NCBI GenBank assembly: GCA_028873965.1
Contig: JAPPMU010000021.1
Coordinates: 1-58,735 of the forward strand
DNA from: Chloroflexota bacterium
GTDB lineage: Bacteria; Chloroflexota; Dehalococcoidia; Lucifugimonadales; UBA3495
DNA: 58,735 nt
Direction of reading: 5' to 3'
The notes beneath the pieces were generated by a model. It saw only the letters and a program-made list of their open reading frames with translations, searched no databases and was not told the origin of the DNA. Position 1 is the first letter of the stretch. Each line of letters begins with the position of its first letter. The position numbers were made by a program, and so were the translations under genes. Shown here piece after piece: positions 8,790-17,291 of the stretch.

Positions 8790-8819
8790 AGTATAGACGG
8801 CGCGCCGGCGGACGGTCAA
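8790..8819 (-). promoter_or_regulatory. Sigma70-type promoter of the molybdenum hydroxylase operon
   Basis: On the minus strand: TTGACC (8819-8814), an 18-bp spacer, then TATACT (8795-8790), each box matching consensus at 5 of 6 bases. The predicted start near 8783 gives a leader of about 100 nt. The inverted repeat at 8803-8839 brackets the -35 box. Confidence 0.65.
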
Positions 8820-8839
8820 ATTGGGACGCTCCGCCGGCG
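8803..8839 (-). promoter_or_regulatory. Inverted repeat across the hydroxylase -35 box / end of the HEPN gene
   Basis: CGCCGGCGGA (8803-8812) and TCCGCCGGCG (8830-8839) form perfect 10-bp arms separated by 17 bp. One arm lies in the promoter spacer, the other upstream of the -35 box. It begins 12 nt after the stop codon of the HEPN-like gene, so it could act as that gene's terminator, as an operator, or both. No T run follows. Confidence 0.4.
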
Positions 8840-8850
8840 GTTCCACCGGT

Positions 8851-9219
8851 TCAAGACAGGCCTTCCAGAGCTTGGACGAACTCGGCGATCAAGGCCCTTC
8901 CCATGCGAAGGTGTTCCGGTCCGAATAACCGGTCGCCGTAAAAGCCGACGTGAAAGTCGGATGCCATACGGTATTGACCGTGCAGATATTGTGGCGCGCC
9001 AGTCTCCTCAATCAGACGGTTAATCGTAATTAGCAACAATCCGTGTGAACCATGCTCCCAACCTTTGCGTTGGGCAACGGATTTGATGGCATGAGCGGCG
9101 GCGCCCCACAGGACCTCGCAGGCAATCTCCAATTCGCCGCGTTCCAGAAAATCGTTCACTAGCGTCAGAAAGTGATGGCTGCGTCCCTGATAGTAGCCAT
9201 GGCTTCGCGGCACAACCAT
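8851..9219 (-). CDS. HEPN/PaREP1-like protein, second copy
   Basis: A 122-residue protein, mostly helical, paralogous to the gene just upstream. Both share the pattern of a Glu-rich helix (LERGELEIACEVLWGAAAHA here, LERGDLEAASQALWDAAAHG there), then a Lys/Arg turn and GW, then a helix ending EETG or EEGG. This matches my recollection of the PaREP1/HEPN-type small proteins common in archaea and Chloroflexota, some of which pair with nucleotidyltransferase-like partners or act in toxin-antitoxin pairs. Its ATG overlaps the upstream stop codon by one base (TGATG), so translation is coupled. No strict RxxxxH catalytic motif is evident. Confidence 0.6.
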   Translation of the reverse strand: MVVPRSHGYYQGRSHHFLTLVNDFLERGELEIACEVLWGAAAHAIKSVAQRKGWEHGSHGLLLITINRLIEETGAPQYLHGQYRMASDFHVGFYGDRLFGPEHLRMGRALIAEFVQALEGLS

Positions 9220-9596
9220 CAGTGCATGCTCTCCAGGAGTTTGAGCAGCTCTGGTACTGGCACGTCCCGGCAGTATTTAATGCCTGCCGCGTCGATTGGT
9301 ATTATCCAAGCCCGGTCACGCCGGTCAAAGCTGTGGGCGATAATGGCGTTGGTGTTGAGGTCAACGGGGCCGCCCTCTTCTTGAATCAGAGGGATGACGA
9401 CATGCAGCTGCTCGCGGACGGTTTCGTGGGGCCACCCCCGGCGGGCGGCGGCGGCTTTGAGGCCGTGAGCGGCGGCGTCCCACAGCGCCTGAGACGCTGC
9501 TTCCAGATCGCCGCGCTCCAACTCTGTGTCCACCTGCGCCAGCAGACGCCAGCTCTCTTTGCGATAGTGGGCGACGTTGGTATCAGCGGCGGTCAC
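9219..9596 (-). CDS. HEPN/PaREP1-like protein, first copy
   Basis: The 125-residue protein contains the helix LERGDLEAASQALWDAAAHG (residues about 26-45) and is a paralog of the following gene. Its C-terminal half differs: it ends in RAWIIPIDAAGIKYCRDVPVPELLKLLESMH. I chose the GTG at 9596 because AGGAGAG sits 5 nt upstream and an extended -10 box lies 50 nt further up; a GTG at 9635 is possible but would put the start inside the expected leader. The function is unknown; a toxin-antitoxin or regulatory pair is one reading. It is co-transcribed with the second copy. Confidence 0.6.
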   Translation of the reverse strand: MTAADTNVAHYRKESWRLLAQVDTELERGDLEAASQALWDAAAHGLKAAAARRGWPHETVREQLHVVIPLIQEEGGPVDLNTNAIIAHSFDRRDRAWIIPIDAAGIKYCRDVPVPELLKLLESMH

Positions 9597-9646
9597 GTGA
9601 GCTCTCCTCTCTCCTCCACGGCATGACGCGGGCACATTGCGCCGCG

Positions 9647-9655
9647 AGTATAGCA
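9647..9655 (-). promoter_or_regulatory. Extended -10 promoter of the HEPN-like pair
   Basis: On the minus strand TGCTATACT matches TGnTATAAT with one mismatch. The start near 9640 leaves a leader of about 45 nt to the GTG at 9596, in support of that start. Confidence 0.5.
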
Positions 9656-9709
9656 GAGGGGCAGATAAGATCGATTTATGCTCCCATTAACCGAGAGCGG
9701 CCGCACGCC

Positions 9710-9922
9710 TCAATCGAACAGCTCGCTCACCGCAACGCCCAGTCCTCCGGCCAGCGCGCGTATGATCTTCAGCGACGGGTTGCGAATGCCGCGTTCAATA
9801 CCGGATAGATAAGTGGCATGGATGCCGCACTCCAACGCCAACCTTTCCTGTCTGTAATTGCGCTGATTGCGCAGTTGTCGGATGTACTGGCCAAATGCCC
9901 TTTGATAACTTCTCATGATCAT
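9710..9922 (-). CDS. XRE-family helix-turn-helix regulator
   Basis: A 70-residue protein that is almost entirely one Cro/C1-type DNA-binding domain. Features are FGQYIRQLRNQRNYRQERLA, the recognition helix region HATYLSGIERGIRNPSL, and a C-terminal helix LAGGLGVAVSELFD. Such single-domain proteins usually repress their own or neighbouring genes. The longer frame up to 9964 adds 14 non-conserved residues, so I start at the ATG at 9922; the ATG at 9916 is also possible. The target is unknown. A 16-bp palindrome at 10474-10489 is one candidate site nearby. Confidence 0.8.
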   Translation of the reverse strand: MIMRSYQRAFGQYIRQLRNQRNYRQERLALECGIHATYLSGIERGIRNPSLKIIRALAGGLGVAVSELFD

Positions 9923-9964
9923 GCCCTGACATCGGAGTGCGCCCTCTCCGTACCAATTGCCCAT

Positions 9965-10648
9965 GCACGGAAAGGGGAATGTTGCTCATGGTGATGTCAG
10001 GATCAGCTATTCAAAGAAACGCAACCTGGAAATCGGCGCTAAGCCCAGCCAACGGGCCAATGCGCCCAGACCGGTGCTGTGATGGGGCGACAAAGACGTC
10101 AGTCAATGCCGGCCGGATCGGGGGAGATTAGCGTCTCGTATACCTCGGTTTTCTCTGTAGTATCGAAAGCTGGCGTTTGCGTTGCCGGTCATGGCGGTCT
10201 CCTTTTGCGTATGGCTTGGTTGGCCGGTATGGCGGAGGCCGCGCCGGTCCTGCCATTAAAGTCGCGGTTGCGACGCAGCCTCGCTCCAGCAGCGGGCTTT
10301 CACTCTGCCGATGCCGGGCTTGCCGGAGTGCAGCAACCGACTCGACCAACGCGCCTCTTCGCGAGACGAACCTTAGGGGTCCCTATTGGCGAATATGCCA
10401 ACCGAAAAGGCTTCGATGAGCGTTGAATCTGTAAACGCTAGTATACGGTAACCAAATATAGATTATCAGTCAAATAGACTATTGTCTATGGACAGCATAG
10501 CGGCATCTGGTTACGGTTTTAGGTATCCATTACCCCTCGCAACCGAATCTTCCGAACGCGGTATCGCTAGAGCGGCGGAGGTCGCAGTTGAGATGAAGAC
10601 GTAAAGACATCCGGCGAAGGGGTTGAACAAAGGGAAGGAGGAAGGAAA
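9965..10648. other. Gene-poor stretch with a possible frameshifted mini-gene
   Basis: No convincing full gene. On the minus strand an AAGGAGA box precedes an ATG at 10191 that opens only 29 codons. In the +1 frame the same DNA reads AFDTTEKTEVYETLISPD and ends in TGA near 10107, which looks more protein-like. This could be a decayed small gene. Around 10440-10500 the DNA is AT-rich and includes ATAGAC-TATT-GTCTAT (10474-10489), a perfect 6-4-6 palindrome that could be an operator upstream of the PH-domain gene. Confidence 0.35.
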
Positions 10649-11050
10649 ATGAGTTGGGTGGACGACAATTTGGCGACTGGAGAGATCGTGCGTCACCGAT
10701 TCAAACATAAGTGGACCGGGCTCATACACTGGCGTTTTCTCATCCCGCTTTTCGGTCAGATCGGCCTTCTCCTCACAGCGGTCCGGATTGCGCGCAGCGA
10801 GGCGGTGGTTACTTCGCACCGACTGATTCATGTGGATCAAGGCTTGATTGGCCGTGAGATCTTCGAAATCAACTTGGCGTTCGTGGAAGGTATGGCGGTC
10901 AAGCAGGGCATCTTCGACCGCATCGCCAACCAGGGAACTGTCGCCATCGGGAGCGGGAGCGGAAATCGTGACGTCGAATTTTACCGCGTGCCCGATCCTA
11001 TGGAGTTCCGGCGCCAGGCGCTAGCCGCCATGGACGCTCGGCAAAGCTGA
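10649..11050 (+). CDS. PH-like (bacterial pleckstrin homology) domain protein
   Basis: The 133-residue protein begins with a short polar segment (GEIVRHRFKHKWTGLIHW), then one hydrophobic stretch (FLIPLFGQIGLLLTAVRI, about 30-48), then a compact beta-rich domain. That domain includes VVTSHRLIHVDQGLIGREIFEINLAFVEG and GTVAIGSGSGNRDVEFYRVPDPMEFR, the pattern of bPH_2/YdbT-type domains. These are usually membrane-associated; their role is unclear. The start is secure: GGAGGAAGG lies just upstream. It stands alone, with no neighbour within 200 nt on the same strand. Confidence 0.72.
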   Translation: MSWVDDNLATGEIVRHRFKHKWTGLIHWRFLIPLFGQIGLLLTAVRIARSEAVVTSHRLIHVDQGLIGREIFEINLAFVEGMAVKQGIFDRIANQGTVAIGSGSGNRDVEFYRVPDPMEFRRQALAAMDARQS

Positions 11051-11232
11051 ACAGAGCCGGCACCTAGCCGAGGCCAGATGGCGGATGCTGCCGCCGGCAG
11101 GCCAGGTTGGCGCTGATGCCATCATCGATGTCACGGGCGTCAATGGGTTTCCGTCAGACTGATTCCCTACCCGACTTCCCGTTCGTCGCGGGTGCTTTTC
11201 CGAGGGTAACGCTGCCGCTGGAGACGCCGGTG

Positions 11233-11241
11233 TGCTAAATT
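11233..11241 (+). promoter_or_regulatory. Extended -10 promoter of lysA
   Basis: TGCTAAATT resembles TGnTATAAT. The start near 11248 gives a ~30-nt leader containing GGAG before the lysA ATG. Confidence 0.4.
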
Positions 11242-11278
11242 ACGCTCCTATCACGCCACAGGCCAACCGGAGCGTCCC

Positions 11279-12592
11279 ATGCTGCCGCAACACCTAACTC
11301 ACGTTTTTCCCGACACTACGGACACCAACTCCGTGGGACATCTCACCATCGGCGGATGCGACGCCGTCGAGCTGGTGGAGCAATACGGCACGCCGCTATA
11401 CGTCCTGGACGAGTCGACCCTGCGCTCCCGGTGTCGCCAGTTTGCCGGCGCGTTCGCGACGCGATACCCCAACGCGCAGGCCGTGTATGCCTCCAAGGCG
11501 TATATCAACCCCGCGCTGGCGCGCATCTTCGCCGAGGAGGGCTTGGGTCTGGACGTGGTGTCCGGCGGCGAGCTGGCCGTGGCGATGGCTGGGGACGTGC
11601 CGCTGGAAAGGGTCTATTTCCACGGCAACAACAAGACGCCGGCCGAGCTGGAGGAAGCGGTAGCCGCGGGTATCGGTCGGGTCGTGGTGGACAGCTTCCA
11701 CGAGCTGGACCTGCTGGAACGGATCTGCTCCGAGGCCGGCAAATCCCAGGACATCCTGGTGCGCGTTTCGCCCGGCATCGACCCGCACACTCACGCCTAT
11801 ACCACCACCGGCATCATCGATTCCAAGTTCGGTTTCTCGATCCAGACCGGCGACGCTGAGAAGGCGATCCAGCAGGCCGTCGCCGCCCCCCATCTCAACC
11901 TCCAGGGACTGCACTTCCACCTGGGATCGCCTATTTTCGAGCTGGAGCCCTACCAGGCGGCCACTGACCTGGTGCTGCGCTTCGCGGCCGGGCTGCGCGA
12001 ACAGGGGCTCAACCTCCAAGAGTTCAGCCCGGGCGGCGGGTTCGCCATCGCGTACACGCGCAACGACCGGCCACCGGCTCCGGACGATTACGCGGAAGCC
12101 ATCGTGGGCACGTTGACCGCGACCTGCGACGAGTTGGGCATGGAACCGCCCGCGCTGGTGATTGAGCCGGGCCGCTCGATCATCGGTCCGGCCGGGGTTG
12201 CGTTGTACCGGATCGGAGCGATCAAGGAGATACCGGGCGTGCGCACGTACGTCAGCGTGGACGGCGGCATGGGCGACAACATCCGTCCGGCGCTGTACCA
12301 GGCTTCCTACGAGGTGCTGTCGGCCAACCGTCCCGCTGCCGAACCGGACGCAACGGTGACCATCGCCGGCAAGTATTGCGAATCGGGGGACGTACTGGCT
12401 TCGGACATTTTGTTGCCGGCTCCGGCGGCTGGCGACGTAATCGCCATCCCCGCGGCGGGAGCGTACTGCCCCTCCATGGCCAGCAATTACAACCTGAACC
12501 CGCGCCCGCCCATCGTGCTGGTAAATGATGGCCAGAGCCGGCTGATCCGCCGGCGCGAGTCCTACGCGGACATGATGCTATGTGACCTGTAG
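11279..12592 (+). CDS. lysA: Diaminopimelate decarboxylase
   Basis: The 437-residue PLP enzyme catalyses the last step of lysine synthesis, meso-diaminopimelate to L-lysine plus CO2. It has the PLP-lysine segment VYASKAYINP (Lys at about 63), the HGNNK motif near 115, the SKFGF block near 185, the phosphate-binding GGGFAI near 251, the substrate motif EPGRSI near 296, and the active-site Cys segment GKYCESGD near 366. The length fits the family. The ATG has GGAG 7 nt upstream. It probably forms an operon with holB, 47 nt downstream. Confidence 0.96.
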   Translation: MLPQHLTHVFPDTTDTNSVGHLTIGGCDAVELVEQYGTPLYVLDESTLRSRCRQFAGAFATRYPNAQAVYASKAYINPALARIFAEEGLGLDVVSGGELAVAMAGDVPLERVYFHGNNKTPAELEEAVAAGIGRVVVDSFHELDLLERICSEAGKSQDILVRVSPGIDPHTHAYTTTGIIDSKFGFSIQTGDAEKAIQQAVAAPHLNLQGLHFHLGSPIFELEPYQAATDLVLRFAAGLREQGLNLQEFSPGGGFAIAYTRNDRPPAPDDYAEAIVGTLTATCDELGMEPPALVIEPGRSIIGPAGVALYRIGAIKEIPGVRTYVSVDGGMGDNIRPALYQASYEVLSANRPAAEPDATVTIAGKYCESGDVLASDILLPAPAAGDVIAIPAAGAYCPSMASNYNLNPRPPIVLVNDGQSRLIRRRESYADMMLCDL

Positions 12593-12639
12593 CCGGGCAG
12601 CCGGTACCTCGTCCCAGGATCATCGACAGGACCAGCGGC

Positions 12640-13683
12640 GTGTGGTCGACCATCGGGCAGGACCACCTGCTGAAGCAGATTGACGCCGCCCTCGGCGTCG
12701 GCCGGTTGGCGCATGCCTACCTGCTGTCGGGTCCGCCACACGTAGGCAAAATGACCTTGGCGCTGGATCTTGCCGCGGCCGTGAATTGCGCAACGGTATC
12801 CGGGCAACAAGCCGGGTCCATGTTCAACGATCAGGACGAAGCCCACGGCCCCTGCGGCAATTGCGACCCTTGCATCCGGATCCGTCGGGGCGTGTTCGCC
12901 GATCTCAAGATAGTTGCGGTGGGCGACGATCCGCGGGTTTCCACGCGGATCAGCATCGAGCAAGTTCGCGAGACCGAGAGCTTCCTGTCGGTTACGCCGG
13001 TGGAGGGAGCATGGAAAGTCGTGATCTTCGACGGCGCCGAAACCTTGTCGGCGGGGCAGAGCGAGCCGGCCAACGCGCTGCTGAAGACGCTGGAAGAACC
13101 TCCACCCCAAGTGATGGTTCTGCTCCTCACCACCAACGAGGACGCGATATTGCCCACCATTCGATCCCGGTGTCGGACGCTGTCCTTGCGACCCATGCCC
13201 GGCAACGCATTGAGCGAGTTCCTGGTGTCCAAAAGAGGCGTCGAACCCGGCGCCGCCCTCCGCTTGGCGCGACTGGCCCGGGGCTGCCCGGGGTGGGCCA
13301 TCAATGTGCTTGACAATCCCGAGCTACTGGACGCCCACCGGGAACGGTTGGCCCAAGTGGTGGCGATGGGGTCGTCAGCATTGGACGCCCGGTTCAACTA
13401 CGCGAACACCCTGGCCGGCAGCTTTTCCGGCGACCGCGAGTCGGTTCGACAGGAGTTATACCTCTGGGAACGCTGGTGGCGCGACGTCCTGCTCACTAAA
13501 GAGGGGCTGTCGGAGCGTGTCCACAACGATGACCGGCGCGAGGAACTGACCGCGCAGGCTGACGCAACGACAACGGCCAACATAGTGGCCTTCCTGGAGA
13601 GCGTCCGGGAAACCCTGGGCGCGTTGGATGCCAACGTCAACCCGCGGTTGGCGCTGGAGTGCATGATGCTGGCAGTGCCCTAA
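12640..13683 (+). CDS. holB: DNA polymerase III, delta' subunit
   Basis: The 347-residue protein is a clamp-loader AAA+ subunit. It opens with IGQDHLLKQI, then a P-loop-like GPPHVGK (about 32-38). It has the four-Cys zinc module, visible here as CGNCDPC, after an inserted loop, then the sensor region EPPPQVMVLLLTTNED and the SRC motif (IRSRC, about 178-182). The start codon is GTG at 12640; no better ATG exists upstream in frame. A second lysA-linked role is not expected; the adjacency is probably only operonic. It converges on the Smr gene, 17 nt away. Confidence 0.9.
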   Translation: MWSTIGQDHLLKQIDAALGVGRLAHAYLLSGPPHVGKMTLALDLAAAVNCATVSGQQAGSMFNDQDEAHGPCGNCDPCIRIRRGVFADLKIVAVGDDPRVSTRISIEQVRETESFLSVTPVEGAWKVVIFDGAETLSAGQSEPANALLKTLEEPPPQVMVLLLTTNEDAILPTIRSRCRTLSLRPMPGNALSEFLVSKRGVEPGAALRLARLARGCPGWAINVLDNPELLDAHRERLAQVVAMGSSALDARFNYANTLAGSFSGDRESVRQELYLWERWWRDVLLTKEGLSERVHNDDRREELTAQADATTTANIVAFLESVRETLGALDANVNPRLALECMMLAVP

Positions 13684-13700
13684 AGCGTTGCGACGGGCGG

Positions 13701-14156
13701 CTAAATCGCTTCGTAGGCCTTGTTCCGTCCCCTGGCCACCGTTCGGAGACGGCCCTGCTTTTCCAGGGTGCGGATGGCCTGCATGACCCTCGGGTCGCCA
13801 TGGCGACGGAACTTCCCGGTAATTTTGCTCTGAGTTCGCGGAGTCTCGCAGTATTCCAGGACCTCTTCCGCGAGTAAGTCGCCGACCTCGGGCAATGGCT
13901 CGATGGGAAGGACCACCGTGTGGCCCGGATTCGCGTCCGCGTCTTCGCCAGCCACGTATTCAAGCCGGTGTGAGTGGGTCGCAAGGAAGGAGCGGACCCG
14001 GACTCGCGTGGTCCCGCCGGCGCCCGACGAACCGTACCCATGCACAATGTCCAGCGTTTCCGACGGCGAGCCTGAAGACAGGGTGCGGTTATAGGCGTCG
14101 ATCAGCTCGACAAGGGATTCGGACCAAGTCCTGCCGTGAAGGTCGATGTTGGCCAT
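13701..14156 (-). CDS. Smr domain protein with C-terminal winged-helix-like segment
   Basis: A 151-residue protein. The N-terminal half is a small MutS-related (Smr) domain: IDLHGRT at residues 4-10 and HGYGSSG at 39-45, the two catalytic/nucleic-acid motifs of the family. The C-terminal half (about 95-151) is basic and looks like a small winged helix (TPRTQSKITGKF, RVMQAIRTLEKQGRL). Smr domains are nucleases that nick branched DNA or cleave stalled mRNA in ribosome rescue. It follows the HNH gene by 6 nt on the same strand, so the two are co-transcribed, suggesting a shared nucleic-acid role. Confidence 0.8.
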   Translation of the reverse strand: MANIDLHGRTWSESLVELIDAYNRTLSSGSPSETLDIVHGYGSSGAGGTTRVRVRSFLATHSHRLEYVAGEDADANPGHTVVLPIEPLPEVGDLLAEEVLEYCETPRTQSKITGKFRRHGDPRVMQAIRTLEKQGRLRTVARGRNKAYEAI

Positions 14157-14162
14157 GGGTCG

Positions 14163-14894
14163 TCAGTCTGCCATCGCCATTAACACCGGCTCGTTTTCGC
14201 TACCGTTTCGCGATTTGGCGGCGGTTTGCCAGGGGATGTACTGCTTCCACTCTTCCAGGATCGTTCGGTTTTCCAGGATGCGGTACGGGTTGGGCTGCGG
14301 GGCGGTCGGCAGACGGCGTAGTTTCATGTTCGCCTCCTCCGGCGTGCGTCCCGCCTTGTCCAGGTTGCACCGGCCGCAGGCCGCCACGACGTTGTCCCAC
14401 GTGTGCGGCCCGTGTTGCCGGCGTGGAACCACGTGGTCAAGGGTGAGTTGCTGGGATCGCTTTCCGCAGTATTGGCAGGTGTAGTGGTCCCGCAGGAACA
14501 CTTCCTTCTTGGACAGGCGGCGCGGGGCAAAAGGCCGCTTGACCAGGTAAACGAGGCGGATGATCGACGGGGAATCCAGAGCGGCATTATAGGTGCGGAT
14601 CGGAGACGGCTCGGCCCGCTGCTCCAGGAGTTCGGCCTTGCCTTTGGCGACCAGCACGATGGCGCGGCGCACGGTACAGACGTTGACCGGAACGTAATTG
14701 AGGTTCAGGACCAGAACCGGGGCGGTCAGCCGACCCGGAACCGGGGCCTTTCCGCTGCGTTGATCTTCCTCCGCTACCCCGGAGGCGCCAGACTTACCGG
14801 GCCTTCCGCCCGAGCTGTTAGTGTTGGGTTGTCGGCCATTCGTCCGGTTCCTGGCCGCGCCCTTTTTTCGACCCGTTCGTCCCCGGCTTGCCAT
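14163..14894 (-). CDS. HNH endonuclease
   Basis: The 243-residue protein has a low-complexity basic N-terminus (about 1-55), a middle domain beginning VLVLNLNYVPVN, and a C-terminal HNH nuclease. The nuclease shows zinc-binding CQYCG and CGRCN pairs flanking the LTLDHVVPRR histidine motif, followed by a typical KAGRTPEEA. This arrangement is common in stand-alone HNH proteins of Chloroflexota and Actinobacteria; the physiological role is unknown. GAGG lies 7 nt before the ATG. It is co-transcribed with the Smr gene. Nothing marks it as intein- or phage-associated. Confidence 0.88.
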   Translation of the reverse strand: MASRGRTGRKKGAARNRTNGRQPNTNSSGGRPGKSGASGVAEEDQRSGKAPVPGRLTAPVLVLNLNYVPVNVCTVRRAIVLVAKGKAELLEQRAEPSPIRTYNAALDSPSIIRLVYLVKRPFAPRRLSKKEVFLRDHYTCQYCGKRSQQLTLDHVVPRRQHGPHTWDNVVAACGRCNLDKAGRTPEEANMKLRRLPTAPQPNPYRILENRTILEEWKQYIPWQTAAKSRNGSENEPVLMAMAD

Positions 14895-15233
14895 CTGCCA
14901 ACCTCATTGCAGGTAGCGCATTCGCTGCCGCGTCGTGCCGAAACCATGATTCACTGTTGATATTGCTTCGACCATTATAACGCCGTTTTCCATAAACCGA
15001 CACGGCGGCAATTTTGCCCGTTGTCATGCCCGTACCTTGATACGCGCTTATCCGAAATGACCGGCGCAGATTCCCGCGTTGGTTACGCTGGTATCGAAAG
15101 CAGGAGGAGCGAAGCCGGGGCGGCTTCGCTCCGCGTGGACCTGCCGGAGATAAAAACCCCGTGTGATAAACTAGCCGCCGATTTTATGCCGAGCGGCCCG
15201 ACCCGAAATGGACTGCTCCAGGATCAGACGAGC
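14895..15233. other. Divergent intergenic region with a leader hairpin
   Basis: It separates the HNH gene (left) from the HdrD-like gene (right). At 15106-15132 there is a perfect 11-bp stem, GGAGCGAAGCC with GGCTTCGCTCC and a 5-nt loop, lying about 100 nt upstream of the chosen HdrD-like start. No T run follows on the plus strand, so it is more likely a leader structure than a terminator. The reading frame of the downstream gene is open across this region, but the residues are not family-like. Confidence 0.45.
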
Positions 15234-17291
15234 ATGGTTCCCCCCGATTCGCTTTTCGGCGTTATCCCCGTGTGGGTTGGCGTCTACGTTCTGACCGCGC
15301 TGGCGTTCGGCGTGGCCAACTATGTCGTGTATCACCGAGTATTCCGCCTGGTGTTACAGGGTCTCCCGGTGGCCCGTTTCGACCGGCCGATGACCAGGCT
15401 GCTGGGGGCCGCCGCGATCGTATTGGGACAGCGCAAAGTACTGCAGCGGGTGGGGCGACTGGATCCTCGCTCTCGTAGCATCGACCTGGCCGGACTCGGA
15501 CACGCCGCCATCTTCTGGGGTTTCCTGTCCTTCAGCCTGTCGTACCTGATTTTCATTTTCGGTGGATCGATCTGGCACCCGCTAGGTGAGACCATCCTCA
15601 CCAAGACCGGCGTGCTGGTCTACAGCATCTACCTGGATATCTTCGCCGCGGTCATCCTGTCCGCGCTCATCTGGGCCCTCTTCCGACGCTGGATCGCCCA
15701 GCCCCACCGGCTCAGCTTTGACCTGACCCGTAAGGGCGAGTCAGTGGTCATCGTCGGATTGACCGCCGGCCTGATGATCGCGACACTGCTTGTCCATTCC
15801 TTCTACGTGGCTGCTGGAGGCACGGGCCCCGAGGCCGATGTGTTCATCGGCGGCGCCATCGGCAACTGGCTCAGCGCGCTGGGTATGTCCCAGGCCACCG
15901 CCGGTATTTTGCAGGCGGTCTTCTGGTGGGTGCACCTGCTGATCGTGCTTGGATTTGGGCTGTACATCCCCTTCTCGAAGCATATTCACATGGTCGCCGC
16001 GCCGCTGAACGCCTTCTTCCGCAACCTGGAGCCGCGGGGCGCCCTGGCGAGCATGGACCTGGAAACCGTGGAGCGGTTCGGCGCGTCCCGAGTGCAAGAC
16101 TTCACCTGGAAGGAACTGCTGGACGGCTACGCGTGCGCGGTGTGTGGGCGGTGTACCGACGCCTGCCCTGCCCACACCACCGGCAAGGTCCTCTCGCCAA
16201 TGCACATCGTGGAGAACCTCAAGGAGCACATGATCGCCATCGGACACCAGGGCGCGCGCGACGCCGAGCACGTCGAGCCCATGCCGCTGATTGACGGTGC
16301 GATCCCGGAGCAAGCGGTGTGGGACTGCGTATCCTGCGGGGCCTGCATGGAAGAGTGCCCGGTGGTGGTGGAGCACGTGCCCACCATCATCGACATGCGC
16401 CGCAGCCTGGTGCTGGAGGAGTCGCGAATTCCCGAGACCGGCATGAACGCCCTGCTGAGCATGGAGCAGCGCGGACACCCGTGGCGGGGAACCACCTTCG
16501 CGCGCACCGACTGGGCGGAAGGGTTGGACGTCCCGACCATGGCAGAAAAACCCGATGCCGAGGTTCTGTTCTGGGTGGGCTGCACGGGCGCCCTGGAACA
16601 GCGCAGCCAGGGCATCGCGCGTTCCATGGCCAAGGTGCTGAAATCCGCCGGAGTGGATTTCGCCATCCTCGGCGACGAAGAGAGCTGCACCGGAGACCCG
16701 GCCCGGCGCATGGGCAACGAGTACCTGTTCCAGATCCTGGCCCAGCAGAACGTCGAGGTGATGAACAGCTACAACGTGAAGACCGTCGTCACCATCTGCC
16801 CGCACTGCTTCAACACCATGAAGAACGAATACCCGCAGTTCGGCGGCGAGTACGAGGTGCTGCACTACAGCCAGTTCGTGGACGGCCTGATACGTGACGG
16901 CAGGATCAAGCCGGTGAAGATGATGGACGTGTCGGTGGCCTACCACGACTCGTGCTACCTGGGCCGCCACAACGGGGTGTACGACGAGCCGCGCAACGTG
17001 GCCAAAGCCATCCCGGGCCTGAAGTTGGTGGAGATGGCGCCGCGATGCCGGGAGCGCGGCTTCTGCTGCGGCGCCGGCGGCGGTCACATGTGGATCGAGG
17101 AGAGCCAGGGCGAGCGCATCAACCACGCGCGCACCGATCACTTCCTGGAAACCCAGGCGGACACCGTGGGCGTGTCCTGCCCGTTCTGCCTGCAAATGAT
17201 GACCGAGGGCATACAGTCCAAGGGGCACGCCGAGAGCAAAGACGCGCGCGACGTACTGGAAATACTCGCCGACAGCCTGGCCGACGATTAG
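15234..17291 (+). CDS. Membrane-fused HdrD-like (Fe-S)-binding oxidoreductase
   Basis: A 685-residue fusion. Residues ~1-270 hold about six membrane helices like the NarI/HdrE cytochrome-b-type domain. Two [4Fe-4S] ferredoxin sites follow: CAVCGRCTDACP at about 301 and CVSCGACMEECP at about 365. Then come two CCG-type domains: the first begins LFWVGCTG and is degenerate, the second has the canonical CCGAGGG near 611 with downstream SCPFC. Relatives include HdrD and the Fe-S partner of electron-transfer flavoproteins, moving electrons between a quinone pool and a cytoplasmic donor. No etfAB is in the window. I chose the ATG at 15234 (AGGA upstream); the ATG at 15186 is an alternative. Confidence 0.88.
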   Translation: MVPPDSLFGVIPVWVGVYVLTALAFGVANYVVYHRVFRLVLQGLPVARFDRPMTRLLGAAAIVLGQRKVLQRVGRLDPRSRSIDLAGLGHAAIFWGFLSFSLSYLIFIFGGSIWHPLGETILTKTGVLVYSIYLDIFAAVILSALIWALFRRWIAQPHRLSFDLTRKGESVVIVGLTAGLMIATLLVHSFYVAAGGTGPEADVFIGGAIGNWLSALGMSQATAGILQAVFWWVHLLIVLGFGLYIPFSKHIHMVAAPLNAFFRNLEPRGALASMDLETVERFGASRVQDFTWKELLDGYACAVCGRCTDACPAHTTGKVLSPMHIVENLKEHMIAIGHQGARDAEHVEPMPLIDGAIPEQAVWDCVSCGACMEECPVVVEHVPTIIDMRRSLVLEESRIPETGMNALLSMEQRGHPWRGTTFARTDWAEGLDVPTMAEKPDAEVLFWVGCTGALEQRSQGIARSMAKVLKSAGVDFAILGDEESCTGDPARRMGNEYLFQILAQQNVEVMNSYNVKTVVTICPHCFNTMKNEYPQFGGEYEVLHYSQFVDGLIRDGRIKPVKMMDVSVAYHDSCYLGRHNGVYDEPRNVAKAIPGLKLVEMAPRCRERGFCCGAGGGHMWIEESQGERINHARTDHFLETQADTVGVSCPFCLQMMTEGIQSKGHAESKDARDVLEILADSLADD

